Notes under the pieces: model-generated
The model's database searches: none
What the model saw: only the letters and a program-made list of their open reading frames with translations
What the model was told of the DNA's origin: nothing
Program-made: the position numbers and the translations under genes
DNA from: Musa acuminata AAA Group
Taxonomy: Eukaryota > Streptophyta > Magnoliopsida > Zingiberales > Musaceae
DNA: 64,000 bases
NCBI RefSeq assembly: GCF_036884655.1
Contig: NC_088348.1
Span: 27,576,001 to 27,640,000 of the forward strand
Direction: 5' to 3'
In this document: positions 23,933 through 36,134 of the stretch, piece by piece
Numbering within the stretch: position 1 is the first letter of the stretch
Layout: each line of letters opens with the position of its first letter

Positions 23933-24801
23933 GTCGGTGAGGGTTAATTACTGTGCAACATCGTATGGCAGCTTCGGATATGCTGCTGCAGTAGCAGATC
24001 TTTCACGAGAAGTATATATACGATGGATCGAAAGTGTCAGCTAATCCTCTTCTTCCCTACCAAAAGATTCTGTGCGTTGCCTGCTGGTCCTACGGCTAAT
24101 CATTTCCTTCCCTAACCCTCGGCAGAATGGTGTGGTCGCCATCGACTTGTCGTCTGCTGATTAATGGCGACCATGACACTTCAGTGGTCCTCTCCTCGGA
24201 AGGCCACCACGCAACAAAGCTTCAGTTCAACCTTCATCGTCTCGGTACAGTGCCTGCATACATGGACGATGCATGCATGCATGCATGTCTGTCGTCCGAT
24301 CACTGCGTATGTATTGCTAGAGACATATATATCCCTGTCATCTACTGTTGCTTGAAGCATGGAAGCACGCAAAGGGGCAATAAAATGGAGGAGGAGGATG
24401 ATCTCCCAAAGACATGAAACCCTAAGTGCGGAGGACCCTCTCATCCTTTTCGAGGACCCAATGAGAGGCACCTGACGTGTGGAAGGAACAAAGAAGATGG
24501 CCGGCCTTTAGGCAAGAGGGAGGAGGGAGTTCAGTAGTAGGAGAGACACCCACAACGACCGCAAAGGGACAGTGTCCCAAGTTCTAACACTTGGTAGGGT
24601 CGTTGTCCCATGGAAAGAGAGGCATCTTTTAAGGTAATGCTCCCTTCCCAATCATGTCCAATGAATGGGGTGGGAAGAGCTTTCATAGTCGAAGCATGCA
24701 GTTCAGGCAAATCCCGGGAACCTCGCATCATGGCTTTTCCTACATTACCCTATACCCTTTACAGACCTTAACCTGAATCGATCTAGTTTTATCTTCTTAG
24801 A

Positions 24802-24835
24802 TTAAATAAAATAAAATAAAATAAAATAAAATAAA
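24802..24835. repeat. (ATAAA)n microsatellite
   Basis: About six to seven perfect copies of the pentanucleotide ataaa. Confidence 0.92.
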
Positions 24836-27037
24836 TCAATAATATTCAATTCCGCATGTCTATGGAGTGAAAGTGGAATTTATGTTTTATTTTTTCTTTT
24901 TCATTCACTGTACTCTTTCGTCTCATCTATTTTGTTCGGATCCTTTTCTTTCATTTTAATAAAAGAAAAGAGTCGTTTTCGATATATTCCTTCGGTATAT
25001 TCTTTTATTCTTATTTAGTCGCATTCCTTTGAAAAGTTGTTTCTACATTATTTTTTTTCTTTTATTTCTATGATTTTTTTTAATTTCTTAGTGACAATAG
25101 GTAACGACATTCTATCTAAATAATACTAAAAATTTGAGTCATAAAATTCTCTGACACAAAGGACCTTTCTAGATTTAGATAGAATATAATTTGTTCCACC
25201 CACAGAATAATATAAATCCAACACATCTCACGAAAAAAATGTGACCAATTAATAGGTCACTCACAAACAAATCGTTAATCGGACATGAATATGTTGGAAG
25301 TGTCTACATCTCCCAATCAAACCATGCCCCGTGCACGTCCTACTTGCATGCATACATCAAATCTATCACCGTCCATCACAAAATAACAACCATCATGGAG
25401 ACATCAATCCACCGGTGATCGAAGATGACGTGCACACACGCCTCCACCGATCATGCGTTGGTCGTGACGCATCAGTCAAATTTGCATCGTCGAGCCATAC
25501 GTTTGCGCGTATGGAAATCAGGCGGCTTCTATTTCCCGAGCGCCTGTCGGCATGAGTGGCTCCCGAATCTTAAAGCAGAAATCTATTCGGAGTGTGACTC
25601 GATGAACGGCTAAGATTTGAGGATTGAAGCACTTATACGTCGATTCCCATCGACGCCCGGCCGTTAAATGTTTTACGCGCGAACCCCCAAATCGTTATCG
25701 GAAAGCGACGTTCGAACGACACCCGCGCCCGCACCCCGCAACCAGCCGCGCGACACGTGGGTGATCTTTGGCCGAGACGCGTGATCTCCGAAACTTTTTC
25801 CCGCGGCGGGCCCTACTCCCCCGTACGTCCACGTTACTCGTACCTTCCAAGCGTCCGTCGCTTTCAGTGCGAATCTCAAAGCATATCCAACGCGATCCAT
25901 TTCTTTACGGACTCCAAAGAAGCACCACAAATGCACCGACCGACGAGCCGTTCGTCGCTTTCCGCGCGACTCTCAAAGCACCCAAAATGGGAAACCCGCT
26001 TGCCACAGAAAGCGCGAGCTGTGGCGTCTTTGTTTGGGTTTCTTTCACGCGTGTTCGACGCACGGCTTTGTTCTGGCTATGCGTCGCCCACCTTCTCCTC
26101 CCCCTTTGTGGTTCTCGCCATGAATCAATGAGCTCAATGCACGAATGACATCAGAAGTTTGCAGCAGGAAATGGGGGAGTCCGAGGTGAGTGATGCAGCA
26201 GCTCTGTCGACGGAACAGAGTTCGAGGCCTGTTTGGGCTGTGCTTTGTGGTGTTAGCTTGGCCTTCTGGGAGCAATCTTGTTGCAGTAGCCAATCATCGA
26301 GCAGTTGAAAGGCACCTCTCACCTCCTCCTTTTTTGACTTGGAAGTCGAATGGGTCAACTGTAATCCGTTGGATGATTACTTATCGAATAGATGAATTAT
26401 TCATTTATCTTAAATCAAAACCTAATATATATTAGAATTTTTATATTATTTAATCATTTCGAATTACTGATCACCTAATCTAAGAGTTTGGTAACTATGA
26501 TTGTCAGTCGTAGTTAATAGCTCAATCTTTCGATCCAAATTGACTAATCTTATAATAAGCTCATAATTTTTCTCGGTCGAATCCAACAAACTAATCACCT
26601 TCTGATGATCTTGATTCATTTTTATCCAAATTAACGAGGAAAAAAAAAATCGATTATGGACATCCAAAATTAAGGAGACTCATAAGAAATTTGACGAGGT
26701 TCTCGTGTAAAATGAGAAAAGGCAGAATTTTTTTTGGTGATAAAAAGATGAAAAAAAAGAAAAAATATATAATGATAAAAAAGATAATTAAAATTTTTAT
26801 ATCAAAGGGGTAAACTCCTACCTCATATCACTCATACGTCAGTCTTTTAATATATTACAATGTTTTAACTTCTTTTTATAGACTTAAGTACAAAGATAAA
26901 AAAAATTACAATCATAACAAATCAAATACACGATGAATTTCAGATTTCGATGAAAATAATATTTTTGACTTGATATGAGGGATAATTTTTCTTTTGATAA
27001 TATTATTAATTAATAGATTTTCATATCTATAGAGATA

Positions 27038-27066
27038 TGATATTTATTATTATTATTATTATTATT
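27038..27066. repeat. (TTA)n microsatellite
   Basis: About nine tta/att trinucleotides. Confidence 0.85.
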
Positions 27067-27536
27067 TTATCTTGAGTAGGTGTTGATTATTCGATAATTT
27101 ATATATATATACACACATATACACAAGATACACAAGCGGAGGAGGGTCATCGCTCGTTTGATTCTTCAGGAATCGATTAATAAGGGGATAAGAGGCCAAT
27201 AGTTGACATGAAAGGGCAACTGCCACTTTAAGATGATGCTTTCATCCTAATCCAGCTGTTAGCAGGCTTTTCATTAAAGTAATGACAAGCACATCACACC
27301 AAACAACATTGCCTTGGTAGTGTACCAATCTACCAAATGTCACCACACCAAATGCATCTGAATTCACAGTATTGGTTAGGTTGGTAAGTTTGTATTTTTT
27401 TTATTGATTAAAATCAGGTTATTTGAAAAACCAAATTATAAATTTTAAGAATATAAATAATTCAATTTTTTCTTTTATAAATATCATACAGATTTCATGC
27501 TCATAAGGTTTTTCTGATAAATATAGAAAGAATAAA

Positions 27537-27537
27537 A

Positions 27538-27588
<51 letters not shown>

Positions 27589-27597
27589 AATAAATAG
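27537..27597. repeat. (AAT)n(AAAT)n compound microsatellite
   Basis: About 14 aat units followed by four aaat units. Confidence 0.93.
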
Positions 27598-28145
27598 GGA
27601 AATTATTTTCATTATTTATTATTTTTAGGTGGTGAAGAATTTAAATTTTTTTTAGTGGATACACACAAGTGATGCCAAACCAACATTTACTATTTTAAAT
27701 ATATTTTTATTATTAATCTTCTTAATTATTTTTAATATTCTATTTTCTTACCCAACAAATAAAACCCTAAAAACATCTTGTACATATTACTACTACTATT
27801 GCAGTAGAAACAATGCTACTTGTGGAACCCTTCATTGTTTAAAGATCTCTCTCCCTTTTTCTTTCGTTGTCAATGGTCCCCAAGAAGGACTCTAATAGCT
27901 GCTAAGGTCACATGAGGAAGAAGAAGACAGGCAAAAAGGTTTTACAAGTGTAAATACTGGAATGTGATGTTAATCTCTCTTCACATCTTAGCCAATAACT
28001 CACCAGCTATTATATGACCACTACATAAATTGAGACTCATATTCTTATTCTCCTTTTCAATCAATGAAATCATAAGAGAAATGAAGCAACAGTATGCAGA
28101 TGTTACCATATCAATAATTGCTTTTTAGTTCATAATATGTAGAGA

Positions 28146-28321
28146 GCCCAATTGTGGGTATTGGGCTTTTAATGGGCCAAATATGTCCATAGTACGAGCT
28201 TGTCATGCCGTCGTTGGACAAGGCGTGAATATTGGGCCATGTGTGGCTCGTAATTATAGGCCCAATTAGATCCCATAGGTCAATAATCCGAGCCTGTTAT
28301 GTCGTCGTGGCACAAGTCGTG
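28146..28321. promoter_or_regulatory. PPOX promoter: duplicated segment with TGGGCC/GGCCCA (site II) motifs
   Basis: Three site II-type TCP motifs lie at 28173-28178 (TGGGCC), 28233-28238 (TGGGCC) and 28259-28264 (GGCCCA), 155-246 bp upstream of the PPOX start. The word cgagcttgtcatgccgtcgt at 28195 recurs as cgagcctgttatgtcgtcgt at 28289, so the promoter holds a ~94-bp imperfect tandem duplication. Such motifs are common in constitutively expressed plant genes; the functional reading is inference. Confidence 0.55.
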
Positions 28322-28418
28322 TGCTGTACAAGTGATGCGTGGAGGGCCTGAAGCGAAGACAAATCGCAAATCCCGATTCCCAAATCCCAAAGCCTTATCG
28401 ACCTTTGCTCGACTTCCG

Positions 28419-31400
28419 ATGGCCGCCGCTGCCGCCATCTCCACCCTGTTCTTCTCCACTCGGCCCCCGGCTGCGGGGGAGGCGCGCCGGATCCGGGGAT
28501 CCCGACGGCGTGTCCGATGCTCCGTCGCCAGCGACCCCGCTGTCAGGGACCCCGGCGGAGAGGCGGCGGCCGGGCGGCTCTCGGTGGACTGCGTCGTGGT
28601 TGGCGGCGGGATCAGCGGACTCTGTACGGCCCAGGCGCTGGCCACGAGGTACTCCGGGGCGGCCGCGGAGGTGCTGGTGACGGAGGCGAGGAATCGGGTT
28701 GGGGGCAACATCACCACCGTCGAGAGGGACGGCTACCTGTGGGAGGAGGGTCCTAACAGCTTCCAGCCCTCCGACCCGGTGCTCTGCATGGCGGTACTTC
28801 TCCTTCCAATCTCTTAAGCTAAATCTCGAATTATTTGGCTTCATTTTAAGGGGAGTTCCTTGGCACCACTACTTTCAGGTGCTATGTGTACATTTGGCTT
28901 GAAAAAGTTGGCGAATTTTTTTAATTTACGAATGATTGATGTAGCAATCTTTGATAATGTCATTGCGCCAGGAGGATCAGGGTGGTAACAGTTGGGAGGC
29001 CACCAATTTGCCTCAAAATCACCTTTCATAATGTTTGTACCAAATGCATGATGGAAGTTAAGGGTTTAAATCACTTGGCGGCAGTGAGGAGTGATTTAGA
29101 TGGTGCCTGTGATAAAATTAAGCCTGTAGAAAGGTTACGGGATATCGAGTGCCTCTAATGGTGTTTATATTATTTAGGAACACTATGACTCACAATGCCT
29201 ACCAGGTCGGTAATTTATTCATTTTATCGGAAATCTGCTTCTGGGTTGTTCTTCCTTTCTCAGGTTCGAGAGAAATCATCAGATATCTGACAGAAAAGGC
29301 ACCACTGTATCATATCTTCTTTTATTGTTTCGTGAAATCGTGTGATTCTAGGGTTAGTTATACTGTTCAGTTTTTGTGCACGTTTAACGATTGTTTCATG
29401 TTGATATTGGATTGTTCTTTCCTCCAATACAATAAGCCCCCCCCTTCATTTTTCCTTCAATAGGTAAAAAGAAGAAAGTCTGCATATCATTGTAGGGATT
29501 GAAGGGTTCATTTTATGTTTTCTATGCTGTTCTTAGTTTATATCTGCTAAACGTTACTCTTATTTTGCAACTCTTACAAGTTCAGGTTGCCATTTTTTGA
29601 CCACCTTTTCTGTAATGGCAAATTTGAGCTTATGGTTACTAGAGTATGAACTTTTTACATTTTTTGTTTGATGAGTTTCCATCATGTAACTTTACTTTTA
29701 TGTTTCTACTGCAAAGATTACATGAATTGCTTGTCATTCTATCTGACTTTGGTGTCAATTCATTGAGGCATCAGGACTTTGGTTACATGTTGCTAAATGG
29801 TTAGATGAACACAAATGTGAAGCCTGAAACATGCAGTGTTTTACAGTACCATGATATAATCTTCATCTTTTTTTTTTATCGGTATCTCCAGCTTGTGTTT
29901 AATGTTAAACTGAATATTTACCTGAACACCACTTATATTTGATTTGTGCAGATGTGTACAACTTTTCCATTCTATTCAGATAGAGCACTGAGATTATATC
30001 CCGTGCAACCTAGAAAACTTGAATGTCTGTGTTTTGGTTGTTGGCCACGCTTGATATAATTTTCTTATTTCATCATTATTGCAGGTGGATAGTGGTTTGA
30101 GGGATGATCTTGTCTTTGGTGATCCTAATGCTCCACGATTTGTTTTGTGGAATGGAAAATTGAGGCCAGTTCCATCTAAGCCAACTGATTTGCCTATATT
30201 TGACTTGATGAGCATTGGTGGTAAGCTTCGGGCTGGATTTGGTGCTATTGGCATTCGACCTCCTCCACCAGTTTGTCCTCTTGATTGCCTCTTCCCTCAA
30301 TCCACTTTATGTTTTTATGCTCAAGAAAATGACCGTTTGTTCCGATTTTATCACATGTTTAATTTTGACAAGTGTTCAGGGTCACGAGGAGTCGGTTGAA
30401 GATTTTGTGCGCCGTAATCTCGGAGATGAGGTCTTTGAACGTCTGATAGAGCCATTCTGCTCAGGTGCTTGTATTATGTTTTCTGCTGTTTAGTGACAGA
30501 ATTACATTACTACATGCAGTCAGGGGCCTTTATGCTTTGATTTTTTTAATCTTTTAAACATTTTTTTGGTGCAATTGTCAAATGGTGATATTCTGAAGAG
30601 ATTGATTGGAGTTTTGCTATTTCTTTTCCTCCAGAAATGTTTATGTGTGGATGCTGTATTTTTTTAAGTGTTTTTTTTCCTTCCTTGCTCTAGGGATTCT
30701 ATTGGTTAGTATCGAGTCATAGTGTCTTGATGAGGCTATATTTTTAAGCCATATTATTGATCCCTGTTTGTGTTTAATATCAGGTTAACTTGTTAAGTGC
30801 TTAATTATTAATGATAATTATGTTCACTTGATTTCTCAAAATTAGTCCTTTAACTCCTTATTCGCTATATTATGGTGTAATAACTTGGCTTGTTATTCAA
30901 TGGATATGCTTGCTCTGACTATCTACAAAGCACCATTTACTCCAATCATGGTTAGGCATCAAGAATTCATGCATTACACAAAGTAGCTTCTGATATGGTG
31001 CTGCTTTGTTTACAGGTGTCTATGCCGGTGATCCGGCAAAGCTTAGCATGAAAGCAGCATTTGGGAAGGTTTGGAAGCTAGAGCAGAATGGTGGAAGTAT
31101 TATTGGTGGAACTATAAAAGCAATTCAGGAGAGAAATAAGAACCCTAAACCACCTAGAGATCCGTAAGAGATTAATCTAACAAAACTGGAGTTCCATGCA
31201 TCGCCTGCTTTATGTACACTAAATGTTGCAGTTAAATGCTGGCCAAGCTGCAGGCGTCTGCCAAAGCCCAAGGGACAAACCGTTGCATCTTTCAGGAAAG
31301 GACTTGCAATGCTTCCTGATGCAATTTCTTCCAGGTAACTATGCAAATTGTCCTGTCCAGCATATATCAAGTTCACTGCCAAAACTGTTGTTGGTTTGAT

Positions 31401-34400
31401 GTCTCTTATCTTCTTACCTGATTAGAAAAATAAGTACAGCATTCTAGTTTGTTTTTCAAGGGTTGACATTTCATGGAATAAGGACATGTAGACACCCTTA
31501 TGGAATAGTGTGATTCTGTGTTGTCTTGCTCAGAGCCTCAGAATGCCCTTGTTTCTTTTTAATGGGTCAGCATGGCACATGCCGATGTGTCTCTACATGG
31601 TATATTACAACCCAAACTGAAACATGCTGAATGTCACGACATGCATTAGTTTTGTTAATTTATTAATTACACTAGAAATTAATGCTGTGATGATCATACT
31701 GTGAAGGATTTATGTGCCATTCATTTTAAAGATTAACAGATATGATGTCCTCCTATAAACTGATTTTGTCCACCATCCACTTAGATTGATTTTGCAAACA
31801 ACTTTCAGGTTGGGTAACAAAATCAAGTTATCATGGAAGCTCACTAGCATCAGAAAGCTGGATGATCAAGGGTATATCTTAATGTATGAAACACCAGAAG
31901 GGTTAACATCCGTGCAGACTAGAAGTGTTGTTCTGACAATTCCATCATACATTGCTAGCAATCTGTTGCGTCCTCTTTCAGTATGTCAAAAAACCCTCAC
32001 ACTGAACTATATTTCAAATTTCAGTGAATCCTTTAAAGACACTTTTCTATGCTGATCTTCGCAATAAATTTCTTGCAAGTATGCTTTGTGACTAGACATT
32101 GCATTTTTACAAGGAAGATGTGAAGACTGGTGCTGATGTTTCTATATTGCTACATGGCAAAAGCTTGATCTAGTGCAACGTGGCTTAGAACACATTTTCA
32201 TTGTAGTTGCTCTTAATTCCTGAGGTGGACTACTAGTCTCAATATCAGTAATGTTGATGAATTGTGTTTCCTGTCTGCAATGGGACAAACTTCTAGCTCT
32301 TGCATTATCAAATAATTATTATCTACTTTCCTATCCATTTTCTTTATGAAACCCATACAAAGTTCAGGGATCTTTTTCAAATCCTCCTGGTAATCTTAGA
32401 TGTCACTTGCCTCATGCCTGATTCCTCTAAGGCCGACAGGGTGGCCTCACTATTCAGTGCTTTGGTATACAATCTAAATTGATTAAATGAATGCAGATAC
32501 TGTAATACTTTTTAATACTTGAGTTATATGCTATATTATTTTTTTCTAGAGCAAATGATCAACAAAATAAATGTGTGTGATATTTTACTTGCCGAAAAGA
32601 AATTCTAGCATTGGATTGTTTAACATTTTCGTTTTTTTCATTTGCATGTCTGAATCATAACTCATAAATGATGTCATTTGTGTGCATTAAATGTTATTTT
32701 CATATTTTATAATGAATAATTTCATCTTAGTTTCCTTTTTTGGATATTCTTATTTTTTAAAATTTTCATTTAGCTGAAAACAAAGTTGTGGTAACTTAAT
32801 CAAGACAGTTGAAACAACTGTAGATTCGGGTATTCATCTGCCTTAAATGGAACTTTGAACCATGTTTGAGTCTCTAGCGGCCGGATTGATATCATGAGCT
32901 GCTTTACAGAGGTATTTTGTGTGATGCTTGCTTATTGACACATACTCTTTGCTAGCTATTTTTTCAGGAATATTTCTTATTAATTGTTTTCTGTGGTTAT
33001 ACGTCCATCTTTTTTTTTTGTTCTAGAATTTCCTCAGGTTTATTGGTAACAGTATTTTATTTTAATTGGTGATGCATTTCAGAATGATGCAGCAGATGCT
33101 CTCTCAAAGTTCTATTATCCACCAGTTGCAGCAGTTTCTATTTCATATCCCAAGGAAGCAATTAGAAAGGAATGCTTGATAGATGGTGAGCTTAAGGGTT
33201 TTGGTCAGTTACATCCTCGCAGTCAAGGAGTGGAGACATTAGGTACTGTTCTCTTCCTAACTTCTTTACGCTCTAGTTGAGTTCTTTTGTCCATTCTTCA
33301 GGGATTGTATATTTAATAAACATGCTTTTCATCATCATACGGCCTTTTACTTGCAATCAGTGCTCCTGCTTCAATACATAGGGCTGAATATTCCTCTAAT
33401 GTTAAAGGTAAGTAGTCACAGTGGATGTTTGTGGGCATTTGTTATTGAATTGCGACTATGTAAAAGAAATAATTTGCTGGAATGAATCTAAATGAAATTG
33501 GACAAAAATAGTAAAAATCTTAGCATTTTGGGTGATTAAAATACAACATAATAGAGTTTTTTTTTTTTGCAAAGTTTTGCGATCGAGTTACGATGATGTC
33601 ATAGAGTTTAAAAAAAAAAAAGAGCTGCACAAGCATCTTGGCCTGCCAACTTAATGCTGTCTACGAAGATGACAAAAAAGTATGATTATTTTACACAATT
33701 TTTTTTTTACATTAGTAGTACCCATATGTGATTGAATGCATAGATTTTTCTCTGCGATTTAGCCCTTAAGGGGAATATACAATGATACTTCAGCACTCAT
33801 GCTTCTATATTTGTACGCATAATTATTCACGCACAAGGTAAGGTTGTTCTATTTACAAGTCTATATCAAGCATTTCAAGATTTCATAGACGATAGAAGAA
33901 ATTGTCATCTATAATTTCTTATGCTTTGACTCTGTCGTTGTGTTATCTCAACTTGTAAGTTGGCATTGCAATCCCTGGTTACGATGCCTTAGTGACACAT
34001 TAGTGCATTTCTTAGAATCATTTATTCTGACATTTGCAGTTTAAACACTTGATTTGCCTCTTTCTACGGCATATCCTATATGTAATATCATGGATTCCCA
34101 AATTTATTGTTTTGTTTTGCTCACAGGAACAATATATAGCTCTTCGCTTTTTCCCAACCGTGCCCCACCTGGAAGGGTATTGCTCCTCAACTACATCGGA
34201 GGTGCTACAAATACAGGAATTGTATCCAAGGTGACCTCAAACTACCTCATCGTATCCATTCTTCGTAACCACATTAAGCATGAGATCCTTTCCTTTGTTA
34301 CAGCTGAAACCTAGTGGTCGATCGGGCAGTTCTTTGATGGAATGTAATGATAAAAAAACTGTGATGCCATTACTCACGTATAATGATTTCTTTTACCTGA

Positions 34401-34725
34401 CTAATTCCCTATAAATGGAATGCAGACGGAGAGCGAGCTGGTCGAAGCCGTCGACTGCGACCTCAGGAAGATGCTGATAAATCCAAATGCCGACGACCCC
34501 TTCGTTCTGGGTGTGAGAGTGTGGCCACAAGCCATTCCACAGTTCTCGATCGGGCATCTCGACCATCTTGAAGCTGCCAAGGCCACCCTCAGCAAAGGCG
34601 GCTTCCAAGGACTGTTCCTGGGAGGCAACTACGTAGCAGGCGTGGCCTTAGGTCGATGCGTCGAGGGTGCCTACGACAGTGCCTCTGAGGTCTCAGATTT
34701 CCTAACAAAGTTTGCATACAACTGA
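28419..34725 (+). CDS. PPOX1: Protoporphyrinogen IX oxidase, chloroplast type (nine exons)
   Basis: FAD enzyme that oxidises protoporphyrinogen IX to protoporphyrin IX, the last step common to heme and chlorophyll synthesis; the target of diphenyl-ether-type herbicides (family knowledge). Exons 28419-28793, 30085-30270, 30380-30464, 31016-31163, 31254-31334, 31809-31980, 33083-33242, 34127-34230 and 34426-34725 join in phase to 536 residues, against about 537 in Arabidopsis PPO1. Residues 1-50 form an Ala/Ser/Arg-rich transit peptide; the FAD dinucleotide motif VVVGGGISGL covers residues 59-68. Later signatures are VLWNGKLRPVPSKPTDLP, FCSGVYAGDPAKLSMKAAFG and, at the C-terminus, GLFLGGNYVAGVALGRCVEG. 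An in-frame ATG at 28335 could add 28 residues. All nine exons look intact. Confidence 0.97.
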
Positions 34726-35129
34726 AGGAGCAGCGCCAGACCAGCTTTTGTAGTTAGGTGAGCCATTAGTGATTGCTCCCTGCTTCTGGTGCTTGATTGT
34801 GACTTGAGATGGTGAATGCTTAGAACGAAGCCTTTGTCTCGAGGGTGCATCGCATTAATGCTTCCTTTCCACATTGTGTTGACTCACTGTGCAAATGTAC
34901 TCCGACTCTCAAAGCAATATGCAGGCATCGGAGGATAACGATTCCTGGGAACATGATGCCCACAAAGCGGCATTTCCTCCTATGGCCCGCTGCTGATTCA
35001 ACATGAAAGTGACATGAAGCACGTCGCCATTCATCACACAAGTAGTCGACGGTACCGCGTATGACGTAGAAGAGAGGGAGCGAAACAGCGAAGCAAACCC
35101 AACACGGAGAAGCGAAGAGGACACTGGTT

Positions 35130-35165
35130 CACGTGATTTGCACGTGCCGTTTAGGTCTATATAGT
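35130..35165 (+). promoter_or_regulatory. RCI2 promoter: two CACGTG G-boxes and a TATA box
   Basis: CACGTG occurs at 35130-35135 and 35141-35146, 11 bp apart (about one helical turn), followed by tctatatag at 35157-35165. Paired ABRE/G-boxes close to TATA are typical of ABA-, cold- and dehydration-induced plant promoters, which fits the RCI2 family. Confidence 0.75.
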
Positions 35166-35204
35166 GACTGTAGCTGTTTCTTCTGCCACAGCCACCTTTT
35201 GCCC

Positions 35205-35207
<3 letters not shown>

Positions 35208-35244
<37 letters not shown>
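35208..35244 (+). repeat. (GA)n in the RCI2 5' leader
   Basis: About 18 GA units ending three bases before the RCI2 start codon, so almost certainly transcribed. GA-rich leaders are common in plants. Confidence 0.92.
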
Positions 35245-35246
<2 letters not shown>

Positions 35247-35247
35247 C

Positions 35248-35649
35248 ATGGCGGACAAGGGGACGGCCAACTGCATCGACATCCTTCTTGCCATCATCCT
35301 CCCTCCGCTGGGCGTCTTCCTCAAGTTCGGATGCGAAGTACGTGTGCATATCCGTGTGTAGGCCTCCCTCGGTACTCGTTATGTTTGCGTGACCTGTTTC
35401 ATCAAGTGCCCTCCTTCCATTCTCTTCGACCAATATTATCGAGGAAAAAAACACTGATTAAGCTGCTAGCAGCTGCTGCTTCTTCTTGGAACATAGTATC
35501 TAAGCTTATTTATTGTCTTCATCTTTCTTTCTTGTTTGTGTTTTTGGTGGTGGGGATGGAAGCAGATGGAGTTCTGGATTTGCCTCCTGTTGACGTTGTT
35601 CGGATACATTCCAGGGATCATCTACGCTGTGTACGCCATCACTAAGTAA
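35248..35649 (+). CDS. RCI2: RCI2/PMP3 small hydrophobic stress protein (two exons)
   Basis: Plasma-membrane proteolipid of the PMP3 (UPF0057) family, induced by cold, salt and ABA and involved in membrane potential and Na+ tolerance (family knowledge). Exons 35248-35337 and 35566-35649 (donor gtacgt, acceptor gaagcag) give 57 residues, the normal size. Two transmembrane helices are visible: IDILLAIILPPLGVFLKFG (about residues 10-28) and FWICLLLTLFGYIPGIIYAV (about 33-52). The family core ANCIDILLAIILPPLGV and the ending YAVYAITK are intact. The start is the only ATG in frame and follows the (GA)n leader directly. Confidence 0.96.
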
Positions 35650-36134
35650 ATTGGTCTCTCTGAGCTCAGGTGAGGGCATCTCAAAAACACTTTCTGCTGC
35701 CTCTGAAATGGAGATTACTTTTTCAGAAACTATGAAAAGAAAAGAGTTAATTTTTCTCGAGAATTCGCCCATGTATTATAAGGCCTCTAAAATTCTCAAG
35801 CCTTTTTCAATAATACCATAGAATTCTAAATCTAAATCTGCTGCCTCTTCCTGCAGGGAATTGATGCCCGATAGTGGATGTCACTCCTCACTGTTCTATG
35901 GACGATTCCTACCTGCTCTGTATAATTGTCATGCACTTCTTCTTGTTGGGAGCTCTCTCTTAGCTCTCGAGTTGTCTTTGTCTCTGTATCGTAGTAGTTG
36001 TTTGCTGTATGTGTTCTGCTACCTGTAGAAGGACATGCTCATTCTTTTGGATGATGATGTCTTCGGTACAGTTGTTTCATATCCTATCTATAGCATGTTC
36101 ATCAGAATAAATTTATGATGAAAGGGCTTTGTGA
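35650..36134. other. RCI2 3' region
   Basis: Contains the RCI2 3' UTR and downstream sequence. The 59-bp segment 36037-36095 (starting gctcattcttttggatgatg) is repeated inside the foldback element at 36262-36320. Confidence 0.6.

Larger units (their letters stand above)
23938..28418. other. Intergenic spacer between solo LTR and PPOX
   Basis: No supported gene. 25630-26130 is moderately GC-rich with open frames on both strands but no recognisable domain. 26400-28140 is very AT-rich. Microsatellites occur at 24802-24835, 27038-27066 and 27537-27597. The last ~280 bp form the PPOX promoter and leader. Confidence 0.65.
34726..35247. other. PPOX 3' region and RCI2 promoter
   Basis: A compact spacer of about 520 bp between the PPOX stop and the RCI2 start. 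The left part is the PPOX 3' UTR. The right part carries G-boxes, a TATA box and a (GA)n leader. Confidence 0.75.

Noticed and set aside
25757..26148. Overlapping 124- and 126-residue plus-strand frames in a GC-richer patch
   Set aside because: Two overlapping frames are equally open with no homology I recognise, no splice context and no codon pattern favouring either.
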